DNA of 64,000 nt. Origin: Pseudomonas vancouverensis (GTDB taxonomy: Bacteria; Pseudomonadota; Gammaproteobacteria; Pseudomonadales; Pseudomonadaceae). How positions within the stretch are numbered: the first letter of the stretch is position 1; the number at the start of each line of letters is the position of its first letter. The notes beneath the pieces are model-generated. The model saw only the letters and a list, made by a program, of their open reading frames with translations, was not told the origin of the DNA and made no database searches. Position numbers and translations under genes: made by a program. Below are positions 52,653 through 61,511 of the stretch, piece after piece. The DNA is taken from NCBI RefSeq assembly GCF_004348895.1, contig NZ_RRZK01000036.1, forward strand, positions 62,001-126,000, read 5' to 3'.

Positions 52653-53212
52653 GCAGCCTGACCATCGATGCAGGCAAGCATGCGTTCGACCGTGTGTTCC
52701 AGTGCGCCGGAGTTGTCCAGCACATGCAAAGTCGGATCGTTGTCGGCGAGCACCCGCTGATTGAAGCGGGCATTACGCGCCAGACGGGCATCGATCTCGG
52801 CCACTGACTCCCGCCCACGGGCCAGCAAACGCTCGCACAACACCGCCTGATTGACCGTCAACAACAGCACCAGCACGTTCGGATAACGTTCGCGGGTTTT
52901 CCCCAGATGCCCGCGCGAACCGTTGACCAGCACGTCGTGCCCGGCGGCCAGCCAATCGTCGATTTCCCGCGGGATGCCGTAGGACAAGCCGTTGGCGTGC
53001 CAGCTCAGGGCAAAGGCGTCTGCAGCTTCCATTTCGCTGAACTGCTGCGGACTGACACCCATCGCCGCCTCGCCCACCGCTTCCGCCGAGCGCGTAATGA
53101 CCCGCCGCACGATGCGGCAACCGCGCTCGGCCAACCGCTCTCGCGCCGCATCCAACAGGCTGTCCTTGCCCGATCCCGAAGGTCCGATGAGATAGATCAA
53201 CCTGCCCGCCAT
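52643..53212 (-). CDS. phnN: Ribose 1,5-bisphosphokinase PhnN
   Basis: This 189-residue P-loop kinase phosphorylates ribose 1,5-bisphosphate to PRPP, linking phosphonate breakdown to nucleotide synthesis. The Walker A motif GPSGSGKD is at residues 10-17 and the guanylate-kinase-like fold is evident (ITRSAEAVGE, FALSWHANGLSYGIP). The start at ATG 53212 shares one base with the phnM stop (TGATG). An upstream in-frame codon lies inside phnM and is not needed. Confidence 0.95.
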   Translation of the reverse strand: MAGRLIYLIGPSGSGKDSLLDAARERLAERGCRIVRRVITRSAEAVGEAAMGVSPQQFSEMEAADAFALSWHANGLSYGIPREIDDWLAAGHDVLVNGSRGHLGKTRERYPNVLVLLLTVNQAVLCERLLARGRESVAEIDARLARNARFNQRVLADNDPTLHVLDNSGALEHTVERMLACIDGQAACA

Positions 53213-54357
53213 CAAAACACCCTCTTTGCTTGTCGCCATACTTGCTGGACCACCGGCAAGCCGTCCTGGCTGCGTGCCTGCACGAGGTCAGCACGCAAGC
53301 CCACGGCGATCTCGCCCCGATCACTGAGCCCGGCGGCCCGCGCCGGGTTGCAACTGATCATGCGCACCGCGCCGGCCAGACCGATTGACGGATTCTGCGC
53401 CGCCAGCGCGAATGCCGATTGCAGCAGACTGGCCGGGTAGTAGTCGCTGGACAGGATATCCAGCAAACCCTCGGCGGCCAGTGCAGCGGCGGCCACGTTA
53501 CCCGAGTGCGAGCCGCCACGCACGATGTTCGGTGCGCCCATCAGTACCTGCATGCCGTGGTCCCGGCAGCCGCGCGCGGCTTCGACCGTGGTCGGGAACT
53601 CGGCGATGGTCATGCCGTAGCGTGCCGACTCTTCGACGTGGGCCCGGGTCGCGTCGTCATGGCTGGCCACCGACAGGCCCAGCGCCAGGCAATGTTCGAC
53701 AATCGCCGCACGATAACGGTCGCTGTACTGCCGGGAATTGGCCATCTGCAGGGTGATGAATTCATCCATCAGTTCGCTGCTCAGGTTGTACTTGCCCATG
53801 TAGTACTCACGGTACTTGGATTCCAGGACGAACTGACGCTGACCCGGCGAATGGTCCATCACCGACACCAGTTGCACCAGCGGGTTTTCCACCAGGTCGC
53901 GAAACACGCTGAGGGTGTCCGGGTGGCACAACTCGCAACGCAGGTGCAGGCGGTGTTCGGCGCGGGTCAGCCCGGCTTCGGCAGCCTTGGTGATGGCGTC
54001 GAGCATCGCCGGCAGTTTCTGCATGCGATTGCCCTTGGGGTTCACATCGCCAATGGACACCGCATCGAACACCGTGGTGATGCCGGCCGCGATGATCTGC
54101 GCATCGTGGCTGAGCACCGCCGGCACCGACGGCCAATCGACGCCAGGGCGCGGGGTCATGTGCCGTTCCAGGTTGTCGGTGTGCAACTCCACCAGCCCCG
54201 GCAGCAGGTAATCGCCATTGAGGTCCAGGGCCTGGGGCAAACGGCTGGGGCCTTCGGCAACCTCGGCGATCAGGCCGTTGCGCAACACCAGGGTGCCGTA
54301 GAACACTCGGTCAGCGGTGACCAGTTGGGCATTGCTGAGGATCTGTTCAACGTGCAT
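53212..54357 (-). CDS. phnM: Alpha-D-ribose 1-methylphosphonate 5-triphosphate diphosphatase PhnM
   Basis: The 381-residue amidohydrolase-fold enzyme removes pyrophosphate from the triphosphate intermediate. Metal-binding motifs include the LPGLVELHTDNLERH segment, HRLHLRCE, VMDHSPGQRQF, ASHDDATRAH and SSDYYPASLL. It overlaps phnL by 11 nt and phnN by 1 nt. The length matches E. coli PhnM (378). Confidence 0.96.
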   Translation of the reverse strand: MHVEQILSNAQLVTADRVFYGTLVLRNGLIAEVAEGPSRLPQALDLNGDYLLPGLVELHTDNLERHMTPRPGVDWPSVPAVLSHDAQIIAAGITTVFDAVSIGDVNPKGNRMQKLPAMLDAITKAAEAGLTRAEHRLHLRCELCHPDTLSVFRDLVENPLVQLVSVMDHSPGQRQFVLESKYREYYMGKYNLSSELMDEFITLQMANSRQYSDRYRAAIVEHCLALGLSVASHDDATRAHVEESARYGMTIAEFPTTVEAARGCRDHGMQVLMGAPNIVRGGSHSGNVAAAALAAEGLLDILSSDYYPASLLQSAFALAAQNPSIGLAGAVRMISCNPARAAGLSDRGEIAVGLRADLVQARSQDGLPVVQQVWRQAKRVF

Positions 54358-55069
54358 CGGCGTATTCCTTTTGGCTCACGGCGGCGGGTGTCATGTCGAG
54401 GTGGCGATCGGCAACGGCTTCGCGGGCAATGCGATCGTGGAAAATGCCGATCAGCGCGGCACCGTCACTTTTCGCTTCGTTGATCAGTTCGAGCACGACC
54501 TGACGATTGTTGTCGTCGAGGGAGGCCGTGGGTTCATCGAGCAGCATCACCGGCCACGCCACCATGAAGCCGCGGGCGATGTTGACCCGCTGCTGTTCGC
54601 CACCGGAGAACGTGCCTGGAGCCAACTGCCACAGGCGTTGCGGAATGTTCAGGCGACCGAGCAAGTGTTCGGCCCGCACCTGTGCCCGCTCTTTCGACCA
54701 GCCCCGGGCCAGCGCCGGCTCCATCACCACGTCCAGACAGGCCACGCGCGGAATCACCCGCAGAAACTGACTGACGTAACCCAGGGTGCGTTGACGCACC
54801 TGCAGAATGTCCCGGGGCTGCGCGCCGACCAATTCCAGCCATTGGCCGTCGTGCTGCACGCGGATACTGCCGCCCGCCGGCAGATAGTTACCGTACAGGG
54901 TGCGCAGCAAGGTGCTTTTACCGGCGCCGGATTGCCCATGCAGGACCAGGCATTCACCACCGGCCACAGTGAAATCGATCCCGCGCAGCACATTGAGGAC
55001 CACGCCGTTCTGTTGGTGCAGGGTGAAGGTTTTCGAGAGGTCACGGACCTCGATCAGGCTATTCATCAT
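54347..55069 (-). CDS. phnL: C-P lyase complex ABC-type protein PhnL
   Basis: The 240-residue ABC ATPase-like subunit has Walker A GQSGAGKST (45-53), signature SGGEQQR and Walker B MLLDEPTASLD. PhnL joins PhnK on the PhnGHIJ core rather than powering transport. The start at ATG 55069 overlaps the phnK stop by 4 nt. A long open frame upstream in this phase only shadows phnK. Confidence 0.95.
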   Translation of the reverse strand: MMNSLIEVRDLSKTFTLHQQNGVVLNVLRGIDFTVAGGECLVLHGQSGAGKSTLLRTLYGNYLPAGGSIRVQHDGQWLELVGAQPRDILQVRQRTLGYVSQFLRVIPRVACLDVVMEPALARGWSKERAQVRAEHLLGRLNIPQRLWQLAPGTFSGGEQQRVNIARGFMVAWPVMLLDEPTASLDDNNRQVVLELINEAKSDGAALIGIFHDRIAREAVADRHLDMTPAAVSQKEYADAR

Positions 55070-55875
55070 GGCTGCAACACCGAAGACACCAACAGTTGAG
55101 AGTAAGGGTGCTGTGGATCGTCGAGGATCTGATCGGTCAGCCCGGTTTCCACCACCCGCGAGCGGCGCATCACCATCAGGCGGTCGGCCAGCAGACGCGC
55201 CACCGCCAGGTCGTGGGTGACGATCACCACCGCCAGATCCAGTTCGCGCACCAGCCCACGCAGCAGGTCGAGCAAACGCGCCTGCACCGACACATCGAGG
55301 CCACCGGTAGGCTCGTCCATGAACACCAGGCGCGGACTCGACACCAGGTTGCGGGCAATCTGCAGGCGTTGCTGCATGCCGCCAGAAAAGGTGCGCGGCA
55401 AGTCGTCGATACGCTGTGGATCGATTTCCACCTGACTTAACCAATCCAGCCCTGCCCCGCGCAGTTGCCGGTAATTGCGCACGCCCTGAGCCATCAGGCG
55501 TTCGCCGATGTTGGCCCCGGCGGACACGCCCATGCGCAAACCATCGCGCGGGTTCTGCTCGACGAAGCCCCATTCGGTGCGCAACAGGGTGCGGCGTTCG
55601 GCTTCACTGGCGCTGTACAGGTCAAGCCACTGGTCCTGCCTATCGCGGTAGCCGATCTGGCCGCGCTGGGGTGGCAGTCGACCGCTGAGCAAGGACAGCA
55701 AGGTCGACTTGCCCGAACCGGACTCGCCGACAATCCCCAGCACTTCGCCGGGGTACAGATCGAAGCTGACGTCCTGGCAGCCCTTCTCCGGGCCGTACAA
55801 CAACGACAGGTCGCGCACCCGCAATAGCGGCTCGACGGTGGTCTTGGACAGCTCTTCTTTCAGCGCCTGGTTCAT
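55066..55875 (-). CDS. phnK: C-P lyase complex ABC-type protein PhnK
   Basis: This 269-residue ABC protein binds the PhnJ face of the C-P lyase core. Walker A GESGSGKST is at residues 50-58, the signature is SGGMQQR, and Walker B is LVFMDEPTGGLD. It resembles peptide-transporter ATPases in its C-terminal HPYSQLL segment. The start at 55875 overlaps the phnJ stop by 4 nt. Confidence 0.95.
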   Translation of the reverse strand: MNQALKEELSKTTVEPLLRVRDLSLLYGPEKGCQDVSFDLYPGEVLGIVGESGSGKSTLLSLLSGRLPPQRGQIGYRDRQDQWLDLYSASEAERRTLLRTEWGFVEQNPRDGLRMGVSAGANIGERLMAQGVRNYRQLRGAGLDWLSQVEIDPQRIDDLPRTFSGGMQQRLQIARNLVSSPRLVFMDEPTGGLDVSVQARLLDLLRGLVRELDLAVVIVTHDLAVARLLADRLMVMRRSRVVETGLTDQILDDPQHPYSQLLVSSVLQP

Positions 55876-56744
55876 TGGCCCTGCTCCTGCTGGCTGACGC
55901 GCTGGGCGCAGTAATAGGTGTCGGAACAAACGAAGCTCTGGGTGCCGGCATCGTCGAGAATCAGTTCGTCGAGGAAGGCGTCGCGGCTGCCACAAATGGC
56001 GCAGCACGCTTCCCACTTCTGCACTTCGAACGGGTGATCCTCGAAGTCGAGACTGGTGACCCGGGTGTACGGCGGCACCGCGTACAGACGTTTCTCGCGA
56101 CCGGCGCCGAACAGCATCAGCGCCGGGCTCATGTCGAGTTTCGGGTTGTCGAATTTGGGGATCGGCGAAGGGTCCATCACGTAGCGCTCATCGACCATCA
56201 CCGGGTAGGCGTAGGCCGTGGCGATGTGGCCGAAGGTGGCGATGTCTTCGTACAGCTTCACGTGCATCACCCCGTAATCGTTGAGGGCGTGCATGGTCCG
56301 GGTCTCGGTTTCCGACGGTTCGATAAAGCGCAGGGGATCGGGAATCGGTACCTGATAGACCATGATCTGATCGGCGTGCAACGGCGTTTCCGGGATGCGG
56401 TGACGGGTCTGGATCACCGTCGCGTCCGGGGTGCTTTCAGTGGTGACAACCCCGGCGGTGCGGGCAAAAAAGCGGCGGATCGACACGGCGTTGGTGGTGT
56501 CGTCAGCGCCCTGGTCGATGACCTTGAGCACGTCGTCGGCGCCGAGAATTGCCGCCGTCAGTTGCATGCCGCCGGTGCCCCAGCCGTAAGGCAAGGGCAT
56601 CTCGCGACCACCGAACGGCACCTGATAGCCGGGAATCGCCACGGCCTTGAGCAAGGCGCGGCGGATCATGCGTTTGGTCTGCTCATCGAGGTAGGCGAAG
56701 TTGTACGCCGCATCGCGCACTGAGACCTGAGTCATGTCATTCAT
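55872..56744 (-). CDS. phnJ: Radical SAM C-P lyase catalytic subunit PhnJ
   Basis: The 290-residue enzyme cleaves the carbon-phosphorus bond of ribose 1-phosphonate 5-phosphate by radical chemistry. The unusual 4Fe-4S cluster motif CX2CX21C is intact (C248, C251, C273), and C279, five residues after C273, corresponds to the thiyl-radical cysteine. It overlaps phnI by 8 nt and phnK by 4 nt. With G, H and I it forms the lyase core. Confidence 0.97.
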   Translation of the reverse strand: MNDMTQVSVRDAAYNFAYLDEQTKRMIRRALLKAVAIPGYQVPFGGREMPLPYGWGTGGMQLTAAILGADDVLKVIDQGADDTTNAVSIRRFFARTAGVVTTESTPDATVIQTRHRIPETPLHADQIMVYQVPIPDPLRFIEPSETETRTMHALNDYGVMHVKLYEDIATFGHIATAYAYPVMVDERYVMDPSPIPKFDNPKLDMSPALMLFGAGREKRLYAVPPYTRVTSLDFEDHPFEVQKWEACCAICGSRDAFLDELILDDAGTQSFVCSDTYYCAQRVSQQEQGQ

Positions 56745-57813
56745 GCTTGCTGCCCTCGGCCGGCTTGCGCAGTTTGCGGATCAGTTCCAGTTCGGCCTGG
56801 AAGTCCACGTAGTGAGGTAACTTGAGGTGCGAGACAAAACCCGCCGCCTCGACGTTGTCGCAGTGCATCAGCACGAACTCTTCCTGCTGCGCCGGCGAGA
56901 CGATCTCTTCGTTGTATTCCTCGGCACGCAATGCGCGGTCGACCAGAGCCATGCCCATCGCCTTGCGCTCGGCGTGCCCGAAGGCCAGGCCGTAACCACG
57001 GGTGAATTGCGCCAGCTCGGTGGCCGAGCCGACAAACTGGTTGACCATCTCGCACTCGGTGACTTCGATGCTGCCCAGATTGATCGGGAAACCCAGCTCT
57101 GGTGGGTCGATCCACACCTCGACGTCACCGATACGGATTTCCCCGGCAAACGGGTGGTTGCGGCCATAGCCGCGTTGGGTCGAGTAGCCCAGCGCCAGCA
57201 GGAAACCTTCATCGCCACGGGCCAGCGCTTGCAGGCGTTCGACGCGGCTGGCCGGCAGTTCCAGCGGGTCGCGGGTGATGTCGGCAATACTCTCACCATG
57301 GTCGGCCTCGTTCTTGATCAGGCCTTCCTGAGCGAGCAAGCCGAGCACCCGTGGGCACGGCTCCAGAGCAGCATCCGGGGTGACTTGAGGCCCCGGGTAT
57401 TCACCTTCGGCGAGCAGGGCAAAGTCCAGCAGGCGATGGGTGTAGTCAAAGGTCGGGCCAAGCAACTGACCACCTGGGACGTCCTTGAAGGTCGCCGACA
57501 AACGACGGCTGAGCAGCATGTTCGAGGTGTCGATCGGCAGGCTCGGGCTGAAGCGCGGCAACGTGGTGCGGTAGGCGCGCAGCAGGAAGATCGCTTCCAC
57601 CAGATCCCCCGCCGCCTGTTTGATGGCTAGCGCGGCGAGTTCTTCGTCGTACAGCGAGCCTTCGCTCATCACCCGCGCCACGGCCAGTGGCAGTTGCTGG
57701 CGGATTTGCTCGACGCGGAGCTCGCTGACCGAAGTATCGCCCCGGCGTTTTTTCGCCAGCAGACGGTGGGCATTGTCGATGGCCTGTTCGCCACCCTTGA
57801 CGGCTACGTACAT
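56737..57813 (-). CDS. phnI: C-P lyase core subunit / nucleosidase PhnI
   Basis: The 358-residue protein displaces adenine from ATP with phosphonate, together with G, H and L, giving ribose 1-phosphonate 5-triphosphate. It is recognised by MYVAVKGGEQAIDNAH at the start, the SEGSLYDEELAALAIKQA segment and the GYGLAFGHAERKAMGMAL block. It shares one base with the phnH stop and overlaps phnJ by 8 nt. Confidence 0.96.
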   Translation of the reverse strand: MYVAVKGGEQAIDNAHRLLAKKRRGDTSVSELRVEQIRQQLPLAVARVMSEGSLYDEELAALAIKQAAGDLVEAIFLLRAYRTTLPRFSPSLPIDTSNMLLSRRLSATFKDVPGGQLLGPTFDYTHRLLDFALLAEGEYPGPQVTPDAALEPCPRVLGLLAQEGLIKNEADHGESIADITRDPLELPASRVERLQALARGDEGFLLALGYSTQRGYGRNHPFAGEIRIGDVEVWIDPPELGFPINLGSIEVTECEMVNQFVGSATELAQFTRGYGLAFGHAERKAMGMALVDRALRAEEYNEEIVSPAQQEEFVLMHCDNVEAAGFVSHLKLPHYVDFQAELELIRKLRKPAEGSKHE

Positions 57814-58403
57814 CAGGCACGCTCCTCTGCGATACGGGTGCTGCGTGGCAGGCCGATCAGCTCGTGGCCGGCGCTGAAAAACAGGTCCAGGCCCCGTGGG
57901 AATTCATTGCGGCGTTCACGCTCGGCCCAGAATCCCTCGGCCAACGGCAGGCTGATGCTGTGCTGGCGTTCGATGCCTGGGCCGTGCCAGGTCAACACCT
58001 GTCCGCCGTTCAGCGACGGCAACTGAACCAGCAAGGTGCAGGACTGATCGGGGTAACGGTCATTGCCGGTATCGAAGCCACTGAGGTCGAGCAAGTCATC
58101 TGCGGCGAGCAAGGCGAACTGTGCTTCGCTGCGCACCGAGGTCAACGGGCAGCCACAGTGAAAGGCCAGATTGGCGCGGATCAGCGGGGTGTCGAACGAC
58201 GGCGCCAGCCACAGCGGCGTATCGACATCCAGCAGGGCCAGGCACAAGGCGTAGGTGGCCGGTGCCAGGCCTTCAAGACTCGGCACGTCGTGCAGACTTT
58301 GGATCAGACCGGGTCCGGCGAGTGCCTTGAGTGCGGCACGAAAACCGCGCTGGGCATCCAGCACCGGGTCGGCGAAGGCCGGTTGCAACAGCTGTGCGCT
58401 CAT
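57813..58403 (-). CDS. phnH: C-P lyase core subunit PhnH
   Basis: This 196-residue subunit contributes to the C-P lyase core. Family features are FADPVLDAQRGFRAAL near the start, the DVDTPLWLAP stretch and PRGLDLFFSAGHELIGLPR at the end. The start at 58403 shares one base with the phnG stop; a longer open frame upstream shadows phnG. Confidence 0.94.
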   Translation of the reverse strand: MSAQLLQPAFADPVLDAQRGFRAALKALAGPGLIQSLHDVPSLEGLAPATYALCLALLDVDTPLWLAPSFDTPLIRANLAFHCGCPLTSVRSEAQFALLAADDLLDLSGFDTGNDRYPDQSCTLLVQLPSLNGGQVLTWHGPGIERQHSISLPLAEGFWAERERRNEFPRGLDLFFSAGHELIGLPRSTRIAEERA

Positions 58404-58864
58404 CAGTTTTCTCCTCGCACGAGGGTGAAGAATTCGACCTTGGTGGCGGCGGTTTCCGCCTCTTTCTGCGCCCGGCGTTCGGCCTGCGCGGTGGCCAGCG
58501 GCGTGATCAGCTCCGCCAGCCAGTGACGTTGCTGCGCGCCCTGCAAATGCGCGTCGGCCAACGCGGCGAGTTCGGCGTGGACCTTGTCGCGCCCGGCCAG
58601 GTAGCTGTAGCCGGTGCGGCCGTCGGCCAGGCGCACCACGCATCGGGTCACGCTCATTTCACCGACATTGAACGGCGCGCCGTTGCCGCCCATGCGACCG
58701 CGGACCAGGGTCATGCCGATTTCCGGCGCGCGAATCAGTTGGTATTCAACGTCGCGCAATGCGGCTTCGAAGGGCTGCAATTCGCTGCGGCGGGCGCGGG
58801 CCAGAACACCGATCCAGTGTTGGCGCTCGGCGTGTGGAGCAGAGTGAGTCATGGCGTTCTCCAT
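58403..58864 (-). CDS. phnG: C-P lyase core subunit PhnG
   Basis: The 153-residue subunit carries the PhnG landmarks RQHWIGVLARA, IRAPEIGMTLVRGRMGGNG, FNVGEMSVTRC and GRTGYSYLAGRDK. Its ATG at 58864 shares one base with the phnF stop; an internal ATG at 58852 is an alternative. The chain is linked to the next gene phnH by another one-base overlap. Confidence 0.94.
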   Translation of the reverse strand: MENAMTHSAPHAERQHWIGVLARARRSELQPFEAALRDVEYQLIRAPEIGMTLVRGRMGGNGAPFNVGEMSVTRCVVRLADGRTGYSYLAGRDKVHAELAALADAHLQGAQQRHWLAELITPLATAQAERRAQKEAETAATKVEFFTLVRGEN

Positions 58865-59568
58865 CAGGTCACGACCTGGTACTGGAAGCGATCCGAACGG
58901 CTGGTGGACTGGGCCAGCTCCACGGCATGGCCGTCGTTATCGCGGGAAAGGGTGAACACGGTCAGGGCCGGCAAGTGCCGGGGCATCAGCAGCAATGCGG
59001 CTTCTTCACGGTTGGGCAGACGGGCGCCGATCAGGCTCTGGGTGCGGGTCAGCGGCATGTCCCGTTCGCGCAGGTACTGGCGCAGGGAGCCGCCGTTGTA
59101 GTCCGCCAGCAACGGCGCGTGGCTGGCGCAGTAGCGATGGCGGATCAGACTGACCGGTTGTTGGTCGAGTTTGCGCAAGGTCTGCAATTCGATCATTGGC
59201 GCCATCTCGGCGATGCCCAGATGTTGTGCTTCCTCACGGCTGGCGAAGCAGTAGCGCCGCTTGAGCAATACCGCCTCGACGCCGAGCCCTTGGGCCGACA
59301 GTGACTGGCTGTAGGCACTGTCGGCGGTCATCGAGTAAATCAGCGGTCGTTCCAGCACCTGGGTGCCCTTGCCTTGCCGCCGCAGCAGGCTGCCTTCGAA
59401 CACCAGTTCGTCGATGGCGCGGCGCAAGGTATGGCGGTTGACCCCGAAGCGCTCGGCGAGCAACACCTCGCCCGGCAGGAAATCCCCGGCGCGGTACTCC
59501 GCCAGTTCACGGCGCAGGATGTCAGCCAGTTCGCGATACACCGGCTCGTCTTGTCTAGACAACCGCAT
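58864..59568 (-). CDS. phnF: PhnF, GntR/HutC-family regulator of phosphonate genes
   Basis: This 234-residue regulator has an N-terminal winged helix (FGVNRHTLRRAIDELVFEGSLLRRQGKGT) and a C-terminal UTRA effector domain. The ATG at 59568 has no good SD; a GTG at 59541 is a possible alternative. The palindrome TTGTCTAGACAA lies in the first codons and a terminator-like hairpin lies just upstream. It probably represses phn genes until a phosphonate-related ligand is bound, in addition to Pho control. Confidence 0.92.
   Translation of the reverse strand: MRLSRQDEPVYRELADILRRELAEYRAGDFLPGEVLLAERFGVNRHTLRRAIDELVFEGSLLRRQGKGTQVLERPLIYSMTADSAYSQSLSAQGLGVEAVLLKRRYCFASREEAQHLGIAEMAPMIELQTLRKLDQQPVSLIRHRYCASHAPLLADYNGGSLRQYLRERDMPLTRTQSLIGARLPNREEAALLLMPRHLPALTVFTLSRDNDGHAVELAQSTSRSDRFQYQVVT
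59551..59562. promoter_or_regulatory. HutC-type palindrome at the phnF start
   Basis: TTGTCTAGACAA is a perfect 12-bp palindrome and contains GT-N-TA-N-AC, the consensus of HutC-subfamily GntR regulators, to which PhnF belongs. It lies within codons 3-6 of phnF. Confidence 0.55.
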
Positions 59569-59573
59569 GCTTT

Positions 59574-59594
59574 AAAAAAAGCGCCCGCAGGCAC
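59574..59594 (-). terminator. Weak terminator-like hairpin between phnE and phnF
   Basis: On the minus strand GTGCC-TGCG-GGCGC (59594-59581) forms a 5-bp stem with one G-U pair and a tetraloop, followed by seven T residues (59580-59574) and then the phnF start. It may give partial termination after the transport genes. Confidence 0.4.
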
Positions 59595-59606
59595 CCCTCC
59601 GAAAAG

Positions 59607-60389
59607 TCAGATGAACTGCTTGCGCAGGCGTTGCGAAAAAATGTCGATCAGGCTGACGACCACAATGATCACCATCAGCACCGCACAGGTTTGTACGAAC
59701 TGAAAAGCGCGGATGTTCTCCCAAAGAATCACCCCGATCCCGCCGGCACCGACCATGCCCACCACTGTTGCCGAGCGCACGTTGGCTTCGAAGCGGTACA
59801 GCGCGTAGGACACCCACAGCGGCATCACTTGCGGGATCACCCCGTAGATCACCTCTTGCAAGGCACTGGCGCCGGTGGCACGCACGCCTTCGACCGGGCC
59901 CGGGTCAATCGCTTCGACGGCTTCGGCGAACAGCTTGGCGAGTACCCCGGTGGTGCTGATCCACAGCGCCAGCACCCCGGCGAACGGACCCAGGCCGACG
60001 GCCACCACGAACAGCATGGCGAACACCATTTCGTTGATCGAACGGAACGCGTCCATCACCCGCCGCAGGGGCTGGTGAATCCACCAGGGGGTGATGTTTT
60101 CCGAGCAGAGAATGCCCAGCGGCACCGAGCAGACAATCGCCAGCACCGTGCCCCACAGGGCGATCTGCACAGTGACGATCATTTCCTTGAGGTACATGCG
60201 CCATTCGTGGAAGTCCGGCGGGAAGAAGTCCGCGGCGAAGGTCGCCATGTTTCCCGAATCGCGATACAGCGCCAGCGGGTTCATTTCGGCACCATGCCAG
60301 GCCCAGACCAGCGCGACCAGGAACAGGCCCCATCCGGCGTACTGTGGCCAGGTGCGTTTGCCGATAGCTTCAGCGTGCAGAGTGGTCAT
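59607..60389 (-). CDS. phnE: Phosphonate ABC transporter permease PhnE
   Basis: The 260-residue inner-membrane permease has about six hydrophobic segments and the BPD_transp_1 loop, here ATGASALQEVIYGVIPQVMP. A single phnE is present and it is intact. The start at 60389 follows an AGAGAAAACC stretch; an ATG-like start at 60413 adds eight residues. It works with PhnC and PhnD. Confidence 0.94.
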   Translation of the reverse strand: MTTLHAEAIGKRTWPQYAGWGLFLVALVWAWHGAEMNPLALYRDSGNMATFAADFFPPDFHEWRMYLKEMIVTVQIALWGTVLAIVCSVPLGILCSENITPWWIHQPLRRVMDAFRSINEMVFAMLFVVAVGLGPFAGVLALWISTTGVLAKLFAEAVEAIDPGPVEGVRATGASALQEVIYGVIPQVMPLWVSYALYRFEANVRSATVVGMVGAGGIGVILWENIRAFQFVQTCAVLMVIIVVVSLIDIFSQRLRKQFI

Positions 60390-60420
60390 GAGGTTTTCTC
60401 TGAATTGCGTCAATCAGAAA

Positions 60421-60450
60421 CTGTAGGAGCGAGCATGCTCGCTCCTACAG
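60421..60450. repeat. 30-bp perfect palindrome between phnD and phnE
   Basis: CTGTAGGAGCGAGCA joined to its exact complement gives a 30-bp palindrome of the REP family in the 64-bp spacer after phnD. In the transcript it would form a 14-bp hairpin at the 3' end of the phnD message. Confidence 0.88.
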
Positions 60451-60453
60451 GGG

Positions 60454-61467
60454 TTAGCCGTTGGCTGCGGATTTTTTGTCGTCGGTCTTCTCGAGCAAGC
60501 TGATGCGCTCTTGCAGCTTGGCCAGCTCGGCATCGATGTCAGCCAACTTCTTCGCCTTGTCCGCCGCTTCAAGCTTGGTGTCGGCATTGATCGTGGTGCG
60601 CTGCTTGAACAGCTCGAGCTGACGGATCGGCAACAGCTGGTCGTCGCTGGACTTGAGGAACTTGCCCAACTGCATGCCAGCCAATACCGCTTTCTCGGAA
60701 TCGGTGTCGCCATAGCTGAAGATGAAATCGCGGATCTTGCCCTTCTCGCTGTCGCTCAGGTTCTTGCTCCACACCAAGGGGTCGGCGGGAATCAGTGGCG
60801 ACTTCCAGATCACCTTGAGCTGGGCGGCCTTGTCCGGCTGGGTGACTTCCAGGCGATCCCAGCTTTCAGTGTTGAAGGTCGCGACATCCACTTGCCCCTT
60901 GGCCACGCTCAGGGCGTTGACTTCGTGGCTGGAGTTGAGGGTGCGCTTGAACGCGGTCGCGGCATCGACGTGATTCTTGGCGAACACGTAGTAGCCCGGC
61001 ACCAGGTAGCCCGAGGTGGAGTTCGGGTCACCGTTGCCGAAGGTCAGGTTCTTGGCGTTTTTCAGCATGTCGTCGACGGTGTTGATCGGGCTGTCCTTGC
61101 GCACGATCAACACACTCCAGTAACCCGCGGCACCACTGGCGGCAGCGGTCTGGGCGAAGATCTCGCCGTTAGAGCGATCCACCGCCTCGATGGCCGCCTT
61201 GTTACCCAACCAGGCCACGTCGACCTTGTTGAAACGCATGCCCTGAATCAGGCCGGCGTAGTCGGAGGCAAAAGTGGCGTTGATCTTCAGGCCGGTCTTT
61301 TTCTGCATGTCATCGAGGAACGGCTGCCAGATGCTCTTGAGGTTCTGCGACGACTCGGTGGACATGATGCCGAAGTTGATGGCTTTTTCTTCCGCCTGGG
61401 CGGTGCCCAATACACAGCTGGCGAGCAATGCGGCGCCAGCGAAAACGCGACCGATACGGTTCAACAT
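60454..61467 (-). CDS. phnD: Periplasmic phosphonate-binding protein PhnD
   Basis: This 337-residue precursor has a signal peptide (cleavage near residue 25, GTAQA). The PhnD family core is seen in NFGIMSTES, FASDYAGLIQGMRF, VAWLGNKAAIEA and NGDPNSTSGYLVPGYY. The C-terminal 60 residues are rich in Lys, Glu and Leu and look like a coiled coil (ADIDAELAKLQERISLLEK). It follows phnC by 44 nt and is followed by a palindrome. Confidence 0.95.
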   Translation of the reverse strand: MLNRIGRVFAGAALLASCVLGTAQAEEKAINFGIMSTESSQNLKSIWQPFLDDMQKKTGLKINATFASDYAGLIQGMRFNKVDVAWLGNKAAIEAVDRSNGEIFAQTAAASGAAGYWSVLIVRKDSPINTVDDMLKNAKNLTFGNGDPNSTSGYLVPGYYVFAKNHVDAATAFKRTLNSSHEVNALSVAKGQVDVATFNTESWDRLEVTQPDKAAQLKVIWKSPLIPADPLVWSKNLSDSEKGKIRDFIFSYGDTDSEKAVLAGMQLGKFLKSSDDQLLPIRQLELFKQRTTINADTKLEAADKAKKLADIDAELAKLQERISLLEKTDDKKSAANG

Positions 61468-61511
61468 GGAAAGGTTTCCTGAGGGTGAACGATTGGAAAA
61501 TTCGGCATTGA

